A stretch of 64,000 bases of DNA from Alectoria sarmentosa (Eukaryota; Ascomycota; Lecanoromycetes; Lecanorales; Parmeliaceae): positions 1-64,000 of the forward strand of contig WOGZ01000112.1 in the NCBI GenBank assembly GCA_009733775.1, given 5' to 3'. Below are positions 35,516 to 50,399 of this stretch, in pieces. Below the pieces are notes generated by a model. That model ran no database searches, was not told the DNA's origin, and saw only the letters and a list, made by a program, of their open reading frames with translations. A program made the translations under genes and the position numbers. Within the stretch, counting starts at the first letter, position 1. The number at the start of each line of letters is the position of its first letter.

Positions 35516-37694
35516 ATTGATAACAACATTAAATGTTTATTTCAATGTTATTAATTTCAAACATCAATTCTTCGATATAGTCACCAGCTTTCAAATATTA
35601 AAATTTTCTTTCGTTGAAATCGAATTTCAAAACGAGCATCTCTCGTTTCAATCTTCACTCTCTCTTATATTAGATTCTCTTTTATATTGAATTTCATATT
35701 TCGAATTTCGGATTTCGAACCTCGAACCTCGGATCGAGATCGGATTGTCGATTTTTATAATTCGAGGCGGTTACGTGAAATAAGTGTTTTCCACTTTCTT
35801 CGTCGAGGAAAATTTCTTTTATAATTCTTTTTCTCAATTCGTTATATTTTTATATTTAAGACATCGAATTTCATTTTTGTTTTGAATTTTATGTTTCGAA
35901 AGGTTATTATTTTCGCTTTTCAATTTGAGAATTTCTTATAAAGTGAACACGTTTTCACAAATCTTTTCAATTAAAACATTCGTCGATTTATATTTCAAGT
36001 TGTGAAAGGCAATTTCAGGTTTTTAAAAATTAGTAAAGACGTTTTAAACTTTTCTATCGACGAACGTGTTAAAATTCGATTAACGTTTTTAAAATCTCAT
36101 TTTTGACCGTCGAATTGAACAATTAATCGATTTTTTTTATGAATTGTTTTTTGAACATTTGATTAAGAAACTCGAGCCTTTTAAAGGTTTTAAAACTCAT
36201 TTTCGATAAAAATAACATCTTATATTTCTTTTATTATCTCATTTATCAAGATAATCATTCAAAAAAAAAACGAAAAAACATTTAAAAATCTATTTAATAA
36301 CGATTTCACATTTAAATCTATTCATTTTATCGAAAAAAATTTCGAGAATCTATTTAATAACGATTTTACATCTATTTCTTCGAAAAAACGACGTTAATTT
36401 ATATTTATATTAAAACGTTTTATTCTTTCACTTTTTTTATTAATAATTCGAAAATTTAAATCACTCTTTATATTTTCTTTGTTTTTTAACGATTTAAAAT
36501 TTTCTTTTTTTTCGTTTAAAAGAATTACTTTTAATAAAAAGATTAATAAAATAATCGAAAATAATAATAACTTTAACGGGTTTCGTAATTTCTTTAATAT
36601 CGATTTTTTTAATCTCGACAATCGAACTTTCGAGCAGAGAAACACGATTGAATTTTAATTTTCTTAACCTTCTCAAGAGTCGAAAACGCAACAATTTTTA
36701 TTTTTTATTTCTTTAAAAATAAACCTTATTATATAACAAACAATGTTGTAAGTTATGCAGGTTATTTTGAATAACCTTCAATTTACATTCGATTCGATAG
36801 ACTTTTTTAAATCACAAAAACCTTAAAAACCTTTTAAACAAATTTAAGAAAATTAAGAAAATTTTAAAAATAATTTTTATGCTTTCGATTTGAAATTCTT
36901 TCATTTAAATCTAAAAAAATCTTATAATATTAATAACATTGTCTTTATAAACAAAAAGAACATATATCGAAAAATATATTTCTTTTATCGATGAATAAAA
37001 GATTACGTTATAATTAAAGAAGAGAATGTCGTGCGAGCAAATCTTTTCACTTATTTTCATAAAACGATATTTTCTTAATAATTAAACATTTTTTTTTAAA
37101 ATGAAAAGAATGTTATAATATAATTATAAATGAGATTTAAAAGAATATTTACTCGTTTGTAGAAAAGATTCAAAATCTCGATGTTCTCGACATTAAATCA
37201 ATTTATTAAATAAGTTTATATTATAATAAACGCTGATGATAGACGAGATTCAATTAATTACGTTTAAAACGTTTTCAAATATGTAATATAAGCAGGGATT
37301 TCCGATAAGCATACATAAGTTATTTAAATATGAAATCATTTAAACGTGAATTTACAAGTTTCGATATCTTTTTCAACTTTTTTAATCACGTTTCGATAAT
37401 TTATGAAAAAGCTTAACAATAAAAAAGAATTTTGATATCGCATTCATCAATAAAAAAAAACATAACATAAGAATATGTGAAAAAAAATTCGAGAATGAGA
37501 CAAAGAAAAAAATCGGGAACGAGATCAAAAATAACGATTTAATAAAGATAAATCTCTGCTCAAAAAAAGATAAAATGAATATTAAAAAACGTCATAACGA
37601 TCTTATTTTCCTTCACGTTTCTTCATAATATCGAATTCTCGTGAATTCGATACTTATATTTATTAACCGACATTGTTATATTTAACTTACGAAA
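35516..37694. other. Leader of element B and possible LINE 5' region
   Basis: This is 2.2 kb between B's 5' LTR and the first LINE-like frame. It is slightly less decayed than its surroundings near 35,700-35,800 (for example CCTCGAACCTCGGATCGAGA). No family can be read. It may combine B's leader or gag start with the LINE 5' UTR; the junction is not visible. Confidence 0.4.
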
Positions 37695-40600
37695 ATGACC
37701 AAAAAAGCCGCTAAGGCGGTGAGACAGAAAGAGAAGAAACGGGTTAAATAAAAGATTTATAAAAAGAATAAAGATCTTTTATAATTTTATCTTAAATGTC
37801 GAAAGAAGAGAAAAACGAACGATTATTATTAAATTTAAGATTGTTCGTTCTCGATATTCGAAATCTCATTTAATGTTATTAAAATCAACATTTCGAACGA
37901 GCAAATTGCTTATTCGCGTGCCTTAAATGTTTTTAACATTTCGTTTTTATTATTCGTCGACTTAATCAAGAGAATGCGTGTTATCACATTAACATTTTCG
38001 AAGAAGGCGATGAAAAAGAAAAGATAGTGAGCTGAAGAGGCGAGCTTTATTCGGGACTCATCGTTAATAAAGAATAGTTTCGAGAAGATATGAATCCTTA
38101 ATCGTCTTAAATCAAAATTGAAATTGAATAACAATTCGATTATCTCCTCTTTTTTTATTAAGAAGATGATTTTTATAAAAAGAAGTGAAAAGAAGAAAAT
38201 AAGAGTTAAGAAAAAGACGATAATTTTCTTAATAATATCGAAACTTGCCGACGATAAATGATTTTATTTAAGAATGTTAATCGCGCTATGAGAGAAGGGT
38301 AAAAAATTTATGTTGAGACAAGTTTTAAAAACATTTAAGGATATTATAGATTTTAAAGACGTTAAGTTCGTAGAGGAGCATAATAATAAAGATTAAATGA
38401 TATATTATCGTTTCAGAGAGATTAAAGATGCAGCGAAAAATATATCGATCTTCATTAAAGAAAATGAGAAACGATATAAAATTAAGATCATGACATATTA
38501 TATCGATGATTTATAAATTTTCATTATCTCAAAAAGCTTTCTTGAGATCATAAATTATTATGTTTTAACGATGTAAATTGAGGGTTTAAAGGAGTTTAAA
38601 GAGAAGAAGTTTTAATTAAAGTATAAAGAAAAGCTTTATATAATCGAAGTAAAGATCGTTGTTATTTTTGAAATAAATCTCGATTTAAGAAATTTTGAAT
38701 TTGGGGTCGAAAAATCGGGATTAAATTTTGGCGCATTATTTATAATAAGATTTAAATTAGTAAGTGTTAACGAGATTTGCGAAATTTATCGCAAGATAAA
38801 TTATATTACTCACGATTGTGAAATTATAACGAGTTTTAAATTTTTTAAAGAGATTAAATTCTTTTTATTAAAAGATAAATTTTTTATATTATAGTTATCA
38901 TGACGATACATAAAATAAGAATCGTTTCGTTAAATGTTCGTTTTATTTTGAATTTATCTCGATTTAGAGATATGTACAATATAATGTAAAGTTATAATGT
39001 GAACGTTTTGTTTTTATAAAAAGTTAACCTGCTCGTCGAGTTCGCGGAACATTATGAGAATTTATTCTCGCAAATACACATTGTTATTCATATTACGAAT
39101 CGTAATAAAATTGTTATTATAATTAATGTTAAAATTATAATATAAACGTTTAGTGATAATTCGAGTTATATTTTTTATATTAGTGGCGACGGTCGCATTT
39201 TGATATATAAAGTTTTGTGTTAGGGTTATTCGCTCAACGTGACATTTGTTTATAATTCGATTTAAGATATCGAACGTTTGATTTAGTTTCAAGAGAAGAA
39301 TAAAGCATTTTGACGCAATTCGATTTTTTCGCCCTACGACATAGTGAAAGAGGATTAAAATTTGATATTGTCAGCGATAAATAAAATCTCACGAATATTT
39401 TCGCGAGTCTTTTAATTATAGAAGTTTTTGGAATTATTAACACAATTTGAAGGAAATAACACATATGAATTAGTGAATAATTAAAGGATTAAGAATCTTG
39501 ATTTGATAATTTTCACATATTACGTTAGCGATATTTTATATTTAAAAATTGATAAGATGTACGTTAAAGAAAATTAATTAAGTGAATTTAAAGAATGAGA
39601 CATTATATCGAGCGGATTCTTTATCGATTATAAAGCGGTCACGATCATAATTAAATTAATCTTTACGATTGTTAAAGACCCGAAGAGATGGCGATTGCTT
39701 TTTATAATTTTGCAAAAGAGATAAATGCGGAAATCTTGTTTATAGACTTTAAAGGCGTTTTCGAAATTGATTTTTTTAAAAAAATGAAGCATATATAAGG
39801 CATTAATGATTTAATCTTTAAAAGATATTGATAAAAATGATAGGCGGGTTAACGATAAATTGAAGTTCAATTTATAACGAAAGAGATTAATGTATTAAAA
39901 AAAGAGAAATTTATATAAAGTGAATCTCGAGTTGAAAGCGAAATTATTAATTATCGAAACGCGGAAGAAACATTTCATGAACGTTTTTAATAAAAATTAC
40001 GCATATAATGCAATAACGAAACATTTTATATTTAATGAAAAATTAACGAAATAATTTTTTTTTAAAGTATAAAGAATGAATTATAGCTTTATTAAGACAT
40101 TAAAAAATGATAATAATATGACATATTCGAATTTAAAAGATATTTTCAAAATAGTAACGAATTATTATCGAGATTTTTACGATATCAAAATCTTCGACGA
40201 AGAGATTAAAGAATAAATATTAAATTATATCACGAGAAGAATATCGTCGAGAATGATATTAAGATTGAGAAAGTCGATATTATTATAAAAGATTGAGATC
40301 ATTATTCGTTGAGCGGCGTTGAAATCGTTATTTGAGAAAAACGATTTATTTAACGAATATTATAAAACATTTATATAACATAGAAGATAAAAAAACGATT
40401 CTTTAATAATCGTGTAAATGTTAACGAGATTTTTTAATGAAATTTAGAATAAGGAAACGCTATCAAAACGTTGAATGAATAATATTTTCATTTTTTTATT
40501 CAAAAATAAGAGAAAGTAAACGAACATTCGAAATTATCGTTTTTTATTTATAATGAACGTGGATTATAAGTTATTTATGAATATATTAATGCAGAGATTG

Positions 40601-42130
40601 ATCGCGACTTTGAGAAAAGTTATTGATTTATAACAATCGACCTTTTTATTTAAAAGATTTATTGATGATAATGTTAAAATTGTTCAAAATTTGATAATTA
40701 AATATGAAATCATCGTAAAGTTCGCGAGATGAAGGTCGGAGTTGACAATCATCTTTTTGAATTAAGAAAAAATATATGATAAAATTAATCATGAGTTTCT
40801 CTTTGCGATATTGATTAAATTTGAGATATTAAAAAAATACATCTTCTGAGTCCGCCTTTTTTATTGAAACGCAAAGATCAAAATGTTTATTAATGATTAT
40901 TTTAAGAAGATTTTATGAATTCGATATGATGTACGTTAAGAAGATTTATTAAATTATATTCTCTTCATAATTATTATCGAAGATCTTACGCGTTATATAA
41001 TCTTAAATTTAATTATATCGAGAATCAAGATGAATATTATATAATTGAAAACAATCATATATGCGAATGATATAACGATTATTATTTAAACGCAGATCGA
41101 AGTCGACGCGTTAATAACGATTTTTGAGATTTATTGCAAGGTCATAAACGTTAAAATCAATTGAATAAAGTTATATATCTTGCATATTAAGAAAATAATT
41201 CGAATTCGATTTAGAGACGTTAAGGAAGTCTCTTCGAATAATCTTTATAAACATTTAAATATTCTTGTTAACATCATAATAGAGCATTAATTTAATGTAT
41301 TTTAAACGGGAATATTAATAAAGATTAAGGCATTGATAAGGGCATAAGCGCGATATCATTTATCGATAAAGAATAAAATCATAATTATTAACATTTTTAT
41401 GATGTTTTTTTTTAAATACGTTCTTCGTTTTTTGAAAATGTTGATTAAGATTAAAGATGAGTTGAATAAAAAGTATTATAAATTGATATGAAATAACAAG
41501 ATTCGGGGTATAATTCGAGATTTACATTTTTGTTATTTTGTGAATAAGAGTAAGATTGAAGGCATTAATTTACATTTTGTTATGAACGTTAACACGATGA
41601 TCGCAATTAATAAAGTTATTAACGATTTTAATGTTATGTGAACTCAGCTCGTCAGAGATGTTCTTATAATGTGCGTCAAATCTAAGAGTGCGAATGCAAG
41701 TTCGATACACGCTATAATAATAATTAACTCATAATTATTACATTTTGCACGTCAGATTGATTATGTTTCAAAATTTTTATAATTATTATGACAAAATTGA
41801 AAGAGAATACGAGATAGAATGAAAATGATACATTTTCGTTTTTCGTTAACAACAATGAAGCTATTAATCATTTTCGTATAATATTATATATGTTTAAAGA
41901 AGAATTTAGGTTTCGATGATGTTAAAAAGTTTAATTTAATAATGTGAATGGATTTGTGAGAGCGCGGCGCTCGGGTGTTTGACGATATTTAAGATTTAAT
42001 ACGTCAGCAGCCTATAATTCCCCTTGATTTTATTAATTTCTCTTTAATATTTATAATATAAAGTGCGATACGATAATTAAATTCAGATTATGTTTTTAAA
42101 ATATAACATTTTATATTCTTAGGGCAGAAG
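37695..42130 (+). mobile_element. LINE-like non-LTR retrotransposon remnant
   Basis: A basic ORF1-like start (MTKKAAKAVRQKEKKR) lies at 37,695, and a second coding track follows. The RT domain of LINE type is clear from about 40,300: NYRFLFIMNVDYKLF, a FIDDNVKIVQN block, then the A-box-like WS*EKIYDKINHEFLF. The YADD site is decayed to Y-A-N-D at 41,060-41,071. Downstream a WNNK.RG block (LWxG of LINE C-termini) is seen near 41,490-41,515. Stops and a G-rich, C-poor plus strand are obvious. Ends, poly(A) and target duplication were not found, so the borders are approximate. Confidence 0.7.
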
Positions 42131-43979
42131 CACTTTTAACATCTCGATTAAAATCAAAAAAAAGAATATTTTATGAAAAATGCAAATCGATCGATTTTTT
42201 TTGAGAATATTAATTTTCGTCAAATTTATCGTTATTTACTCGATGATAAATTTCGAAGCATTAATTTTAATGAAAAAATTTAAAAATTAATATTCGCATT
42301 TCGAAATAGATTCGATAAATCATTTATTAAAGAAGAAAGAATATGAGCGACGACTTAAAATAAGTTTAGAATTTCGAAGATTGAGAATTTGTTGTGAAGA
42401 TTCTTACATAAAAAAATACGCACGGGGTCGAATTTAATTTGAATTTCATATTCATAATAACGATATCTTATATATAACGTGAATTAATCTCCCTCGCATA
42501 TTTAAATAAAATGCATTATTTTAAAAATTGTTTAAAAAGAATTTGAATCGATCTGATTCTTTTTTTTCAAGTTATTCGTATTCGAGATTCGAATAATTAA
42601 TGAAATGATGGTCTTTATAACTCTTAATCCGAATTTGAAAGATATTTTTAAACGACGATAAGATATTCTTTATTAAGCGATCATATAAACTTTATAAAAA
42701 TGTTATCTTTCTCATAACTTCGAGAAGTCGATTAAGTATTGAAATTCAATAACTGCCCGAAATTATTATAGAATATTAATTCGAAAGCATATTTTTACGA
42801 ATCGTATTTTTTGCATTTACGAAAAATATCGAAATAAGGATTATAATTTCGAGATCTTTAAGAAGTTATGAAAAGAATCTTTTTAATCATTGAAGATTCG
42901 AAAGAATTTTATATGTTTTATCGATTATGAGAACGATATTTACGATAACGATATAAAATATATTATAAAATTCGACGATGTGAAAGATTTCAACGAAATA
43001 ATTTAGGGCGATTTAAACGAAATCAATAATACGAATGAAATAATTGAGCGTGTTTTAACATTTAAATAAATTTAATAATTTGAGGTTTCTTTAAATAAAT
43101 GAGGCGGTTTTTATTATTTAATAAATTAATCAGATTTCGTTTTTTCAAAATAGGGCTTAATGCATGATTATTTCGAAAAATAGCGAGGCGAAGCGACTTA
43201 TAAATTCGATTTTTTATAGATTTCGCTAATGAGGTATCTTCGTTCAAAAGAACTTATATAGTTTTAATAAAATAAACAACTTATAAATCAATTTACGAAA
43301 ATCAATAATAATCGAATTTTTTTATATATTCTCAATACGCTCAACAAGCTTATGATTTTTAGTAATAAATATTAAACGAATAAACAAAAGCTTATTTATA
43401 ATCGAATTAAATTTTTCTTTCTCAAATTATATAAACGCAAGCATCAAAGTTTATATTATCGTTTATATAATTAAAAAACGCCTTATTCGCTTCAAAACAA
43501 TCATTAATGATTACGATAAAAAATGCCCAATCGAACAATTATCGTTAGAATTACGAAAACAATTATGCGAATCGTGATGATCGGTTTTTTTATTAATAAA
43601 GATCGTATAAAGGAAATTAAAGACCATATGAGAATCAAAAATCGTATAAAAATTAAAAATTTATAAGAATATCGTCTTTTAGGGTTTCCCAAAAAACATA
43701 TTTTAACGATTTTCTTAACGAGAATTATGATTTCGAGAATTATTATGAAGATATTAATTATTAAAATTTTTACATATATTATAAAAACGAGAAACAATTT
43801 CACGATGCGAATAAAGAAACTTTTATTAAAAAAAAGAAAAATTCTAAAAATAACGAGATTAATGTTGAATTCATATTTGTAACGTATTATGTCATTATTA
43901 AAAAGAAAAGAAAACAACCTTAATGTCGTATTTACAAAAAGAACTTTTTTTTAAATAATTTATTACACGCTCACATCAA
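42131..43979 (+). pseudogene. Probable gag remnant of element B
   Basis: A plus-strand coding track with stops is readable at about 42,160-43,240: FRQIYRYLLDDKFRS, AFRNRFDKSF, ENLL and similar pieces, consistent with a capsid-like gag ahead of B's protease and RT. The family call is by position and general appearance only. The minus-strand frame at 43,504-43,917 is a low-complexity shadow. Confidence 0.4.
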
Positions 43980-46900
43980 GACCAAATTCTATTCCCAAAA
44001 GCATCTTTAAAAGAATTCTAATTCTTCGAAGGAATTTGAAATCGTTTCTACGATTATAAATTCAAAATTGTTACGTATAATCGAATTTTCGACATCACCT
44101 TTTTTTATTTTCGATATAACTTTTCGATTATGATATTATCTTACGAAATTGATAAGTCTCATAATGAAAACGTCGTTAAAACTTAAATGTTTAAATACGA
44201 AATGTTTTATAAGCATAATAGATAGACTTTTTCTAAAGAAATTACTTCTCGAATTCAAATTAAACAAATATGAAATTTTAATAATTTTGCGGGGAATTGA
44301 TTTCAATAAGCATTTTATCAACGAATGATTCAATTTTTCATTTTTTATAAAAAGAAAAAGCGATAAAACCTTAATCTTTATAAAATTTATTAAAGATATT
44401 CACGTAATGAATAATTTAAAAACGAATCTCTTGATTAATATAAATATTCTCGATCTTAAAGACGTAATCATTAACATCTCGAAAAAGAAGATAATTTTCA
44501 TAAAATGCGAAAATGTCGCCGTTTTTATTCAAGTTATCGCTCGAAATAATGTTCGAATTTGAAAAATCGTACGCTCAAAACGCAAATAAATGATTTCATT
44601 TAAAATGATGAAAATCGTGAACATTTTTTTACGCGATAAAGATTCTCTTTTCGATCAAGACTTTATTTTTGAATCAAAAATGAAAAAAATATATTCTCAT
44701 TTCGTGAACGCAAGTTTTGATTTCGTAAATGTTCGAAATGATTTTACACATTCGTTTTTGATTTCCCGTCGTCAAAAAATGAGCATTATCACAAAATATG
44801 AGATTTAAAAAAGTTATTAAATTGATTTAAAAAATCATTTTTTGACAATAAAGGCTTTTAAGGATAAGAAACTTATAATTGCGAAATTCACGAATTTATT
44901 AAGTTCGAAATCAACATTTGAAAAAGTCTTAATCGATCCCTCTTTGAAGATTCAACTCTTAAACGAAATAACGATTTACGATAAACAAAAATACGTGAAT
45001 ATCATGCGTCGAATCGTGAAGGAAAATTTTAGGATTTGAAAAAATATCGAAAATATGATCGATTTATTCGAATTCGAATAAATGCAAATGTTTATTATTA
45101 TAAATTAATAATCTTCGATAACGAAATTGAGAAATAAGATGTATTTATTTATTTTGAAAATCAAAAAGTTGATAAACGAGAAGTTTAATAAGATGCATTT
45201 ATAAAAGAAAATAAATTAATTAATAAAATTTACATCTTTTGTCTTTTCGATTTTTATGATTTATAAAATCGTTTATATTGATTTAAAAAAGATTTCGAAA
45301 CGAAAAGAAAAAGTGATTATGAATATTCGAGAATTAAATAAAATTATTATTTTAAATAATTATTCAATTCCGCTCCAAAAAAACATCGTTATTTTTATTC
45401 AAAAATATAATTTCATTAACGTGATCGATTATAATAAGCAATTTTATTTGTTTTTAATTAAAAAGAATTATCGTTAACGTTTCATTATCGTATTTCACAA
45501 AAAATCGAAACATTTTAATGTCGTAATAATGAGATTTAAGAATTTTGTTTTTTACGTATAAAGGAAAATGAACGAATTTTTACGTTAATATCGTTATTTC
45601 GCAAAATGTTATATCGATGATATAATTATTTTTTCGCGAATAATGAAAGAACATTTCGAGCATTTAAGAATCATTTTTCGATTTTTCGCGAAATTAAAGA
45701 TTATTTTTGAATTTAAAAAATCTTATTTGAGATATTCATTTGTTATCTTATTAAATTAAAAAATAAATGATTTTAAATTTATAATTATTAAAAAAAGAGT
45801 CGCCGCGATCAAAAAGATATACTTTTCAAAAACATTAAAAGATTTAAAAACTTATATAAGAATAACGAATTGATTGCGAAGAAATGTGTAATATTTCGTT
45901 CAAATCTTCGAGTCATTATAACGCTTAAAAATTAAATTTTTTAAACGCTCATTTATACAAAAAGATCGAATTCAAAAAAAATATGTTAAGAGCATTAAAA
46001 TAATTTTTATCAAAAAAAAGAAAAAGATTTTCGAGGTTTTTTAAAAGGTCTTAATCACGAAAATTTATCTTTATTATCATGATTCGATACGTCAATTTTA
46101 TGCTAATCTCGACGAATTCAAAAAATACGAATTTAAAATAATTTTATATCACGTTTTCGATAATTTTCAAAAAAACTCTTTTTCAAAAATCGATATTCAA
46201 TTCATCATATTTTTATCGAAGCATTTAAATCCTACGGAGTTGAAATATTAACTTATAAAATTGAAAGTCATAATTTTAATATGAATGTTAAAGAAGATTT
46301 TTTATATGTTGAATCAAAAATTCGAAAAAAAGATGATCATCTTCACGAATTATTTTATTATCATAAATATTATATAACAAATTACACTTTTCTTTTCGTT
46401 TTCGAATCGAATAAATTTACGATTTATATAAACTTTTTAATACGCTTCACAATTCAATTTAAATGTGCGATAAAAACTTAAAAAACAAAACGTGATTTCA
46501 AATGCTCTTTTCAAGCTTTTTCATAAACGAAAAAAGAAATATAAAATTAATTAATTCGACGTGCTTGACGAAATTGATGTTTATGTTTTCATTTCAACGA
46601 AAATGTTTGAAAATTATCGATTTAAATTTGAAAAAGCGTATGAAAAAAATAAAAAATGATTTAAGATTTATGAATTTTTGTTATGAGAAAGAGACCGCCT
46701 TTTAAAAAACGAAAAGTTCGTGAAAATAATGAAATTTTTAAACATTCAATTCGTGTGACGAAAAAAATTCGTTTATTATCGCGATTTATTCAATTTTAAA
46801 AAACGTTTTTGCATTTTTAAAAACATAAAACAAAAAATATTCGAATTAACACATAATTCTCAAAGTCACGGCGGCTTTTATAAAACTTATAAACGAATCG

Positions 46901-47933
46901 TCGAAAATTATTATATGAGACATTTGATTCGAAGACTTAAAAAATATATATTACATTATTCGCAATGTCAATTAAATTAAATCATTAAACACGCGTTTTA
47001 TAAATCTTTGAAATCGATAATGATTTCGTTTGCAAATTTTTATACGATCACGATAAATTTCATTTTGATTCTTTTTTTTTAAAAAAACGAAAACGACGTT
47101 TTAATGAATATAATATATAAATTCTCGAAAAGAATAATAAGCGTTATTAAAAAGACAATTTAAAGCGTAATAAAATAAACGATAACGTTATTAAAAGTTT
47201 TTGCGAATTGAGGAATTTCGCGAATCATTATTTTGAATCGCGATTCGAAGTTCCTTTTCGATCTTTAAAAAATCATTTTCATTATTTTAAAAATTGAATT
47301 AATGATTTTTATAATTTATTATTCATAAATTGATAAATAATTTAAAAGAATTAATTAAATTATAAAGATTGCATTACGTTTTCATATTATTTATTATTTT
47401 AACATTTCATAAAACAAGGTTTTCATTATTTTAAAAAAAACCTTAAACAATTCAATTAATGTCTCGATAAAAAAGATTATTAATAAAATCGTTTATGAAA
47501 TGAAATTAAATAATGAAACAAATATTAATAACGTCGTTATTAAGAGACAAATCGATATAATCGACGATAAAAATCGAAATCGTCAGAAAATTATCGATTT
47601 TCTTATTTTCGTCGTCGCGAAAATGAAAATCAAATATAATAAGAGATATAAGTCTTTAATTATGAAATTTAATAATAAAGCATACGTAAAACTTTATTAT
47701 AAATATAAATTTTTTAAATTGAAAAATGTTAAATTATTTAATCAAAAGATGAGATCTTTTTGAATTTTCAAATAATGAAAAAACTTAATTTATGAATTGA
47801 AATTTTCGAAGATTTAAAAGATTTATTTAATTTTCTCGATTATTATGCTCGAATTCATATTAAAAAAAAAGATTCATATTAAAAATCGAGAGAAGAAGAT
47901 TAAAAATCGATAATCGATAAAAATGAATTAGCG
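43980..47933 (+). pseudogene. Element B protease/RT/RNase H/integrase remnant
   Basis: An RT block is readable at 45,256-45,477 (NIRELNKIIILNNYSIPLQK is the gypsy DxRxLNxxTxxxxYPIP motif). YIDD is at 45,610-45,621, and the RNase H region runs to about 46,700. Integrase follows: a zinc-binding block near 46,850-46,980 (SQCQLNQIK) and the core to about 47,770. The track breaks at the ATTAA duplication where element C begins, and may resume at 55,213. Confidence 0.75.
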
Positions 47934-47938
47934 ATTAA

Positions 47939-48112
47939 TGTCACGGTGCCGAGCATCTATCTTACCTAAATATCTATCTCGCTTAATAGCTATGTCTGTC
48001 TAGCAAGTATCTTATCAAGCGCATAACTTGATAAGCACATAAGTAACTAATTTCTATAAAAAAGAATCAACTAACTTACACACCATTAATGAATATTCAT
48101 GTTGTCATTACA
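47939..48112 (+). repeat. Element C 5' LTR
   Basis: 174 bp, begins TGTCACGGTGCCGAGC and ends GTCATTACA. Confidence 0.9.
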
Positions 48113-48299
48113 ACATAATAACAACACTTATACGATGTCAATTGATTGTCATATGATTCAGAAGCTTCTTCGTCATTAATTTTGCTCTTTGCAAAAGTCT
48201 TTTGCAGACGCTCTTTTACAATTGCTTAAAAGTCTTTCGCTAACGATTTCATGTTGCCTATCTTAACAACTTGCCTACATTAATAAATTGTCTATCTCA

Positions 48300-50350
48300 A
48301 ACTAACTAATCACGTCGTTTTAATCGACGAGGTTCATATCACGCTCAAACGAAAAGTAATTATTTTAACCTTTCAACTCGACGATTTCATCGAGACAATT
48401 CATTCTCATTTTGATTTGCTGAAATTTACGACAAAGGACGTGATCCGTTATCTCATTACACATATTTTCAAATCTTTAAAACTTTTAAAGCCCTCAACGT
48501 CCCGAGACGATAAAACAAAAACGAGATTCAACTCGTTAAGGTTCGAATTAATAACCTCGTGATCATTAAATTGAGTTATTAATAAGCCTTTTTTTTATAA
48601 GGTTATTAAACTCTTCAACGACCTCATCAAACAATTAATTAAATTGTTAAAACCTTCATCGATAAGCATTATTTCATTTAGCTCATTTACTTAACGAGAG
48701 TAAGAGTAAAAGTAAAAGCAATTATCAAACATTATTTCGATAAACTCATCACGTCACTTTGTTATTATATTTAAGATCTTTATGAAAATTATGATTTACG
48801 ATAACATTATACCTCCGCTTAATCCGAATTTAAATCCGAATCTTAATTCGAATCTCGATTATCAATAATTATAATAAGACATTAATGTTATTATGCAGAG
48901 AACTATTATTTAAGCATTGCAGCATCTTCAAATATTAATCGACTCAATAAATTCGTTAAGAGATTCAAACCCATAAAGCTCAATTAATGAGTTAAATATT
49001 TTAATATCATCAAATCATTAAAATTCATCAAATCTTAACTATTTCGATTTTTATTTTGATAAGTCTTATAATAAAAGCGAGATCGTCACGATAAATAAGA
49101 ACATTTATTTTCATAACGTTATTCTTTTTATTGAACGTTTATAAGATGTTATTATTATGAAAGGCTTCTTAACAATCAAAATTAATTTTAACACGATTTT
49201 AAGAGATATAACATTGTTATAATACACGACGAAATTATTTGATTTTGAGAAGTTTAATTTATGTGCTGATAACGATATCAAAAAATAATATAAAATATTA
49301 TTAAGGCGGTTTAAGAAGTTTATCGAGATAATATTTTTTCATTTTATTGCGAAAAAGTATATCTTAATAAATGCACGTAATTAAAGAGAGTTATCTGAAT
49401 ATATATAAATAATCATTCATTATATTAAATCTGTTAATATCGACAATGTCGAAAATCAATTGATATTCGTTTATCAAGACATCGTCGTCGAATTATGTGT
49501 TTTCGTAAACCCGCCTTTCGTTATAATATCAATTTCTTCATTTATTTAAATGCTTAAGTTGAAAAAGAATATTTGATTTGAGATGTTTCGTTTAAGGCTT
49601 TAAGATTTACCTCAACAACGTGTTATTGAAAGTTTTCAATAAAATCTAAGATAAGGTTAATAAAATGTTAATCGTTAAGATCAATAACAAAATTACGAAA
49701 ATCAATCGTTTAATTTCAATTTCTTTTATTCAAGATAACCTTTTGATTATTAATATAAATCTTACGATAAAGGACAAAATGCTTACAATAATCAACAATA
49801 TAATTATTAATCAAATCGATAATACGCTCCGCAAAGCAACCCTATCATAGCACCTCGACTTTAAATCGTCGATCTTTTAAACACGTTCGTTTCGACGTTA
49901 TCGAATCTCAAATAATCAAACCCTCCTTTTTAAGATGAAAGGTTTTTAAAACGAGACGATCGCGGTTATCGAGGCAGCAGACAATCATGACAATCATAAA
50001 ATATTTATCATAATCAAATCATTATTTATCAAGCAGATTATAAAGACCAAATTACTCATAATCAAGTCGAATATGATAATGAAAATTAATCTAATAATCA
50101 AACTCAAAAATATGAAAAACAAGAGATTTATCAAGCGAAGCTCATTGAATAAAACTTCAACGATAATTATGAGAAGAATCAATCTCAAAATGAAGTCTAT
50201 GCTAATTTTATCGATATTCACATCGTTTATCGCAATTGCATTACGTTCTTTAATTCGAAATCGAAGCTTCATAAACACTTACGAGAAGGTTGCTTATTTA
50301 AGGTTATAAAAAAATCTTTAACAATTCATCAATAAACGATATCCTTAATC
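48300..50350 (+). pseudogene. Element C gag remnant
   Basis: This is the coding-like region between the 5' LTR and the protease/RT part. Short open pieces (49,665-49,850; 50,073-50,309) are Ile/Asn/Lys-rich through decay. It is called gag by position. Confidence 0.4.
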
Positions 50351-50399
50351 TTGTCGATCTTTTCAACTTTCAATTATCAATTTGACATTATTAAATCTG

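Noticed and set aside
36394..36694. Minus-strand frames in element B leader
   Set aside because: Composition-driven Lys/Ile/Phe frames in AT-rich DNA; no start context, family or continuity.
43504..43917. 137-residue Ile/Phe-rich minus-strand frame
   Set aside because: Lies opposite element B coding traces and is low complexity, as expected on the antisense of Lys/Asn-rich decayed sequence.
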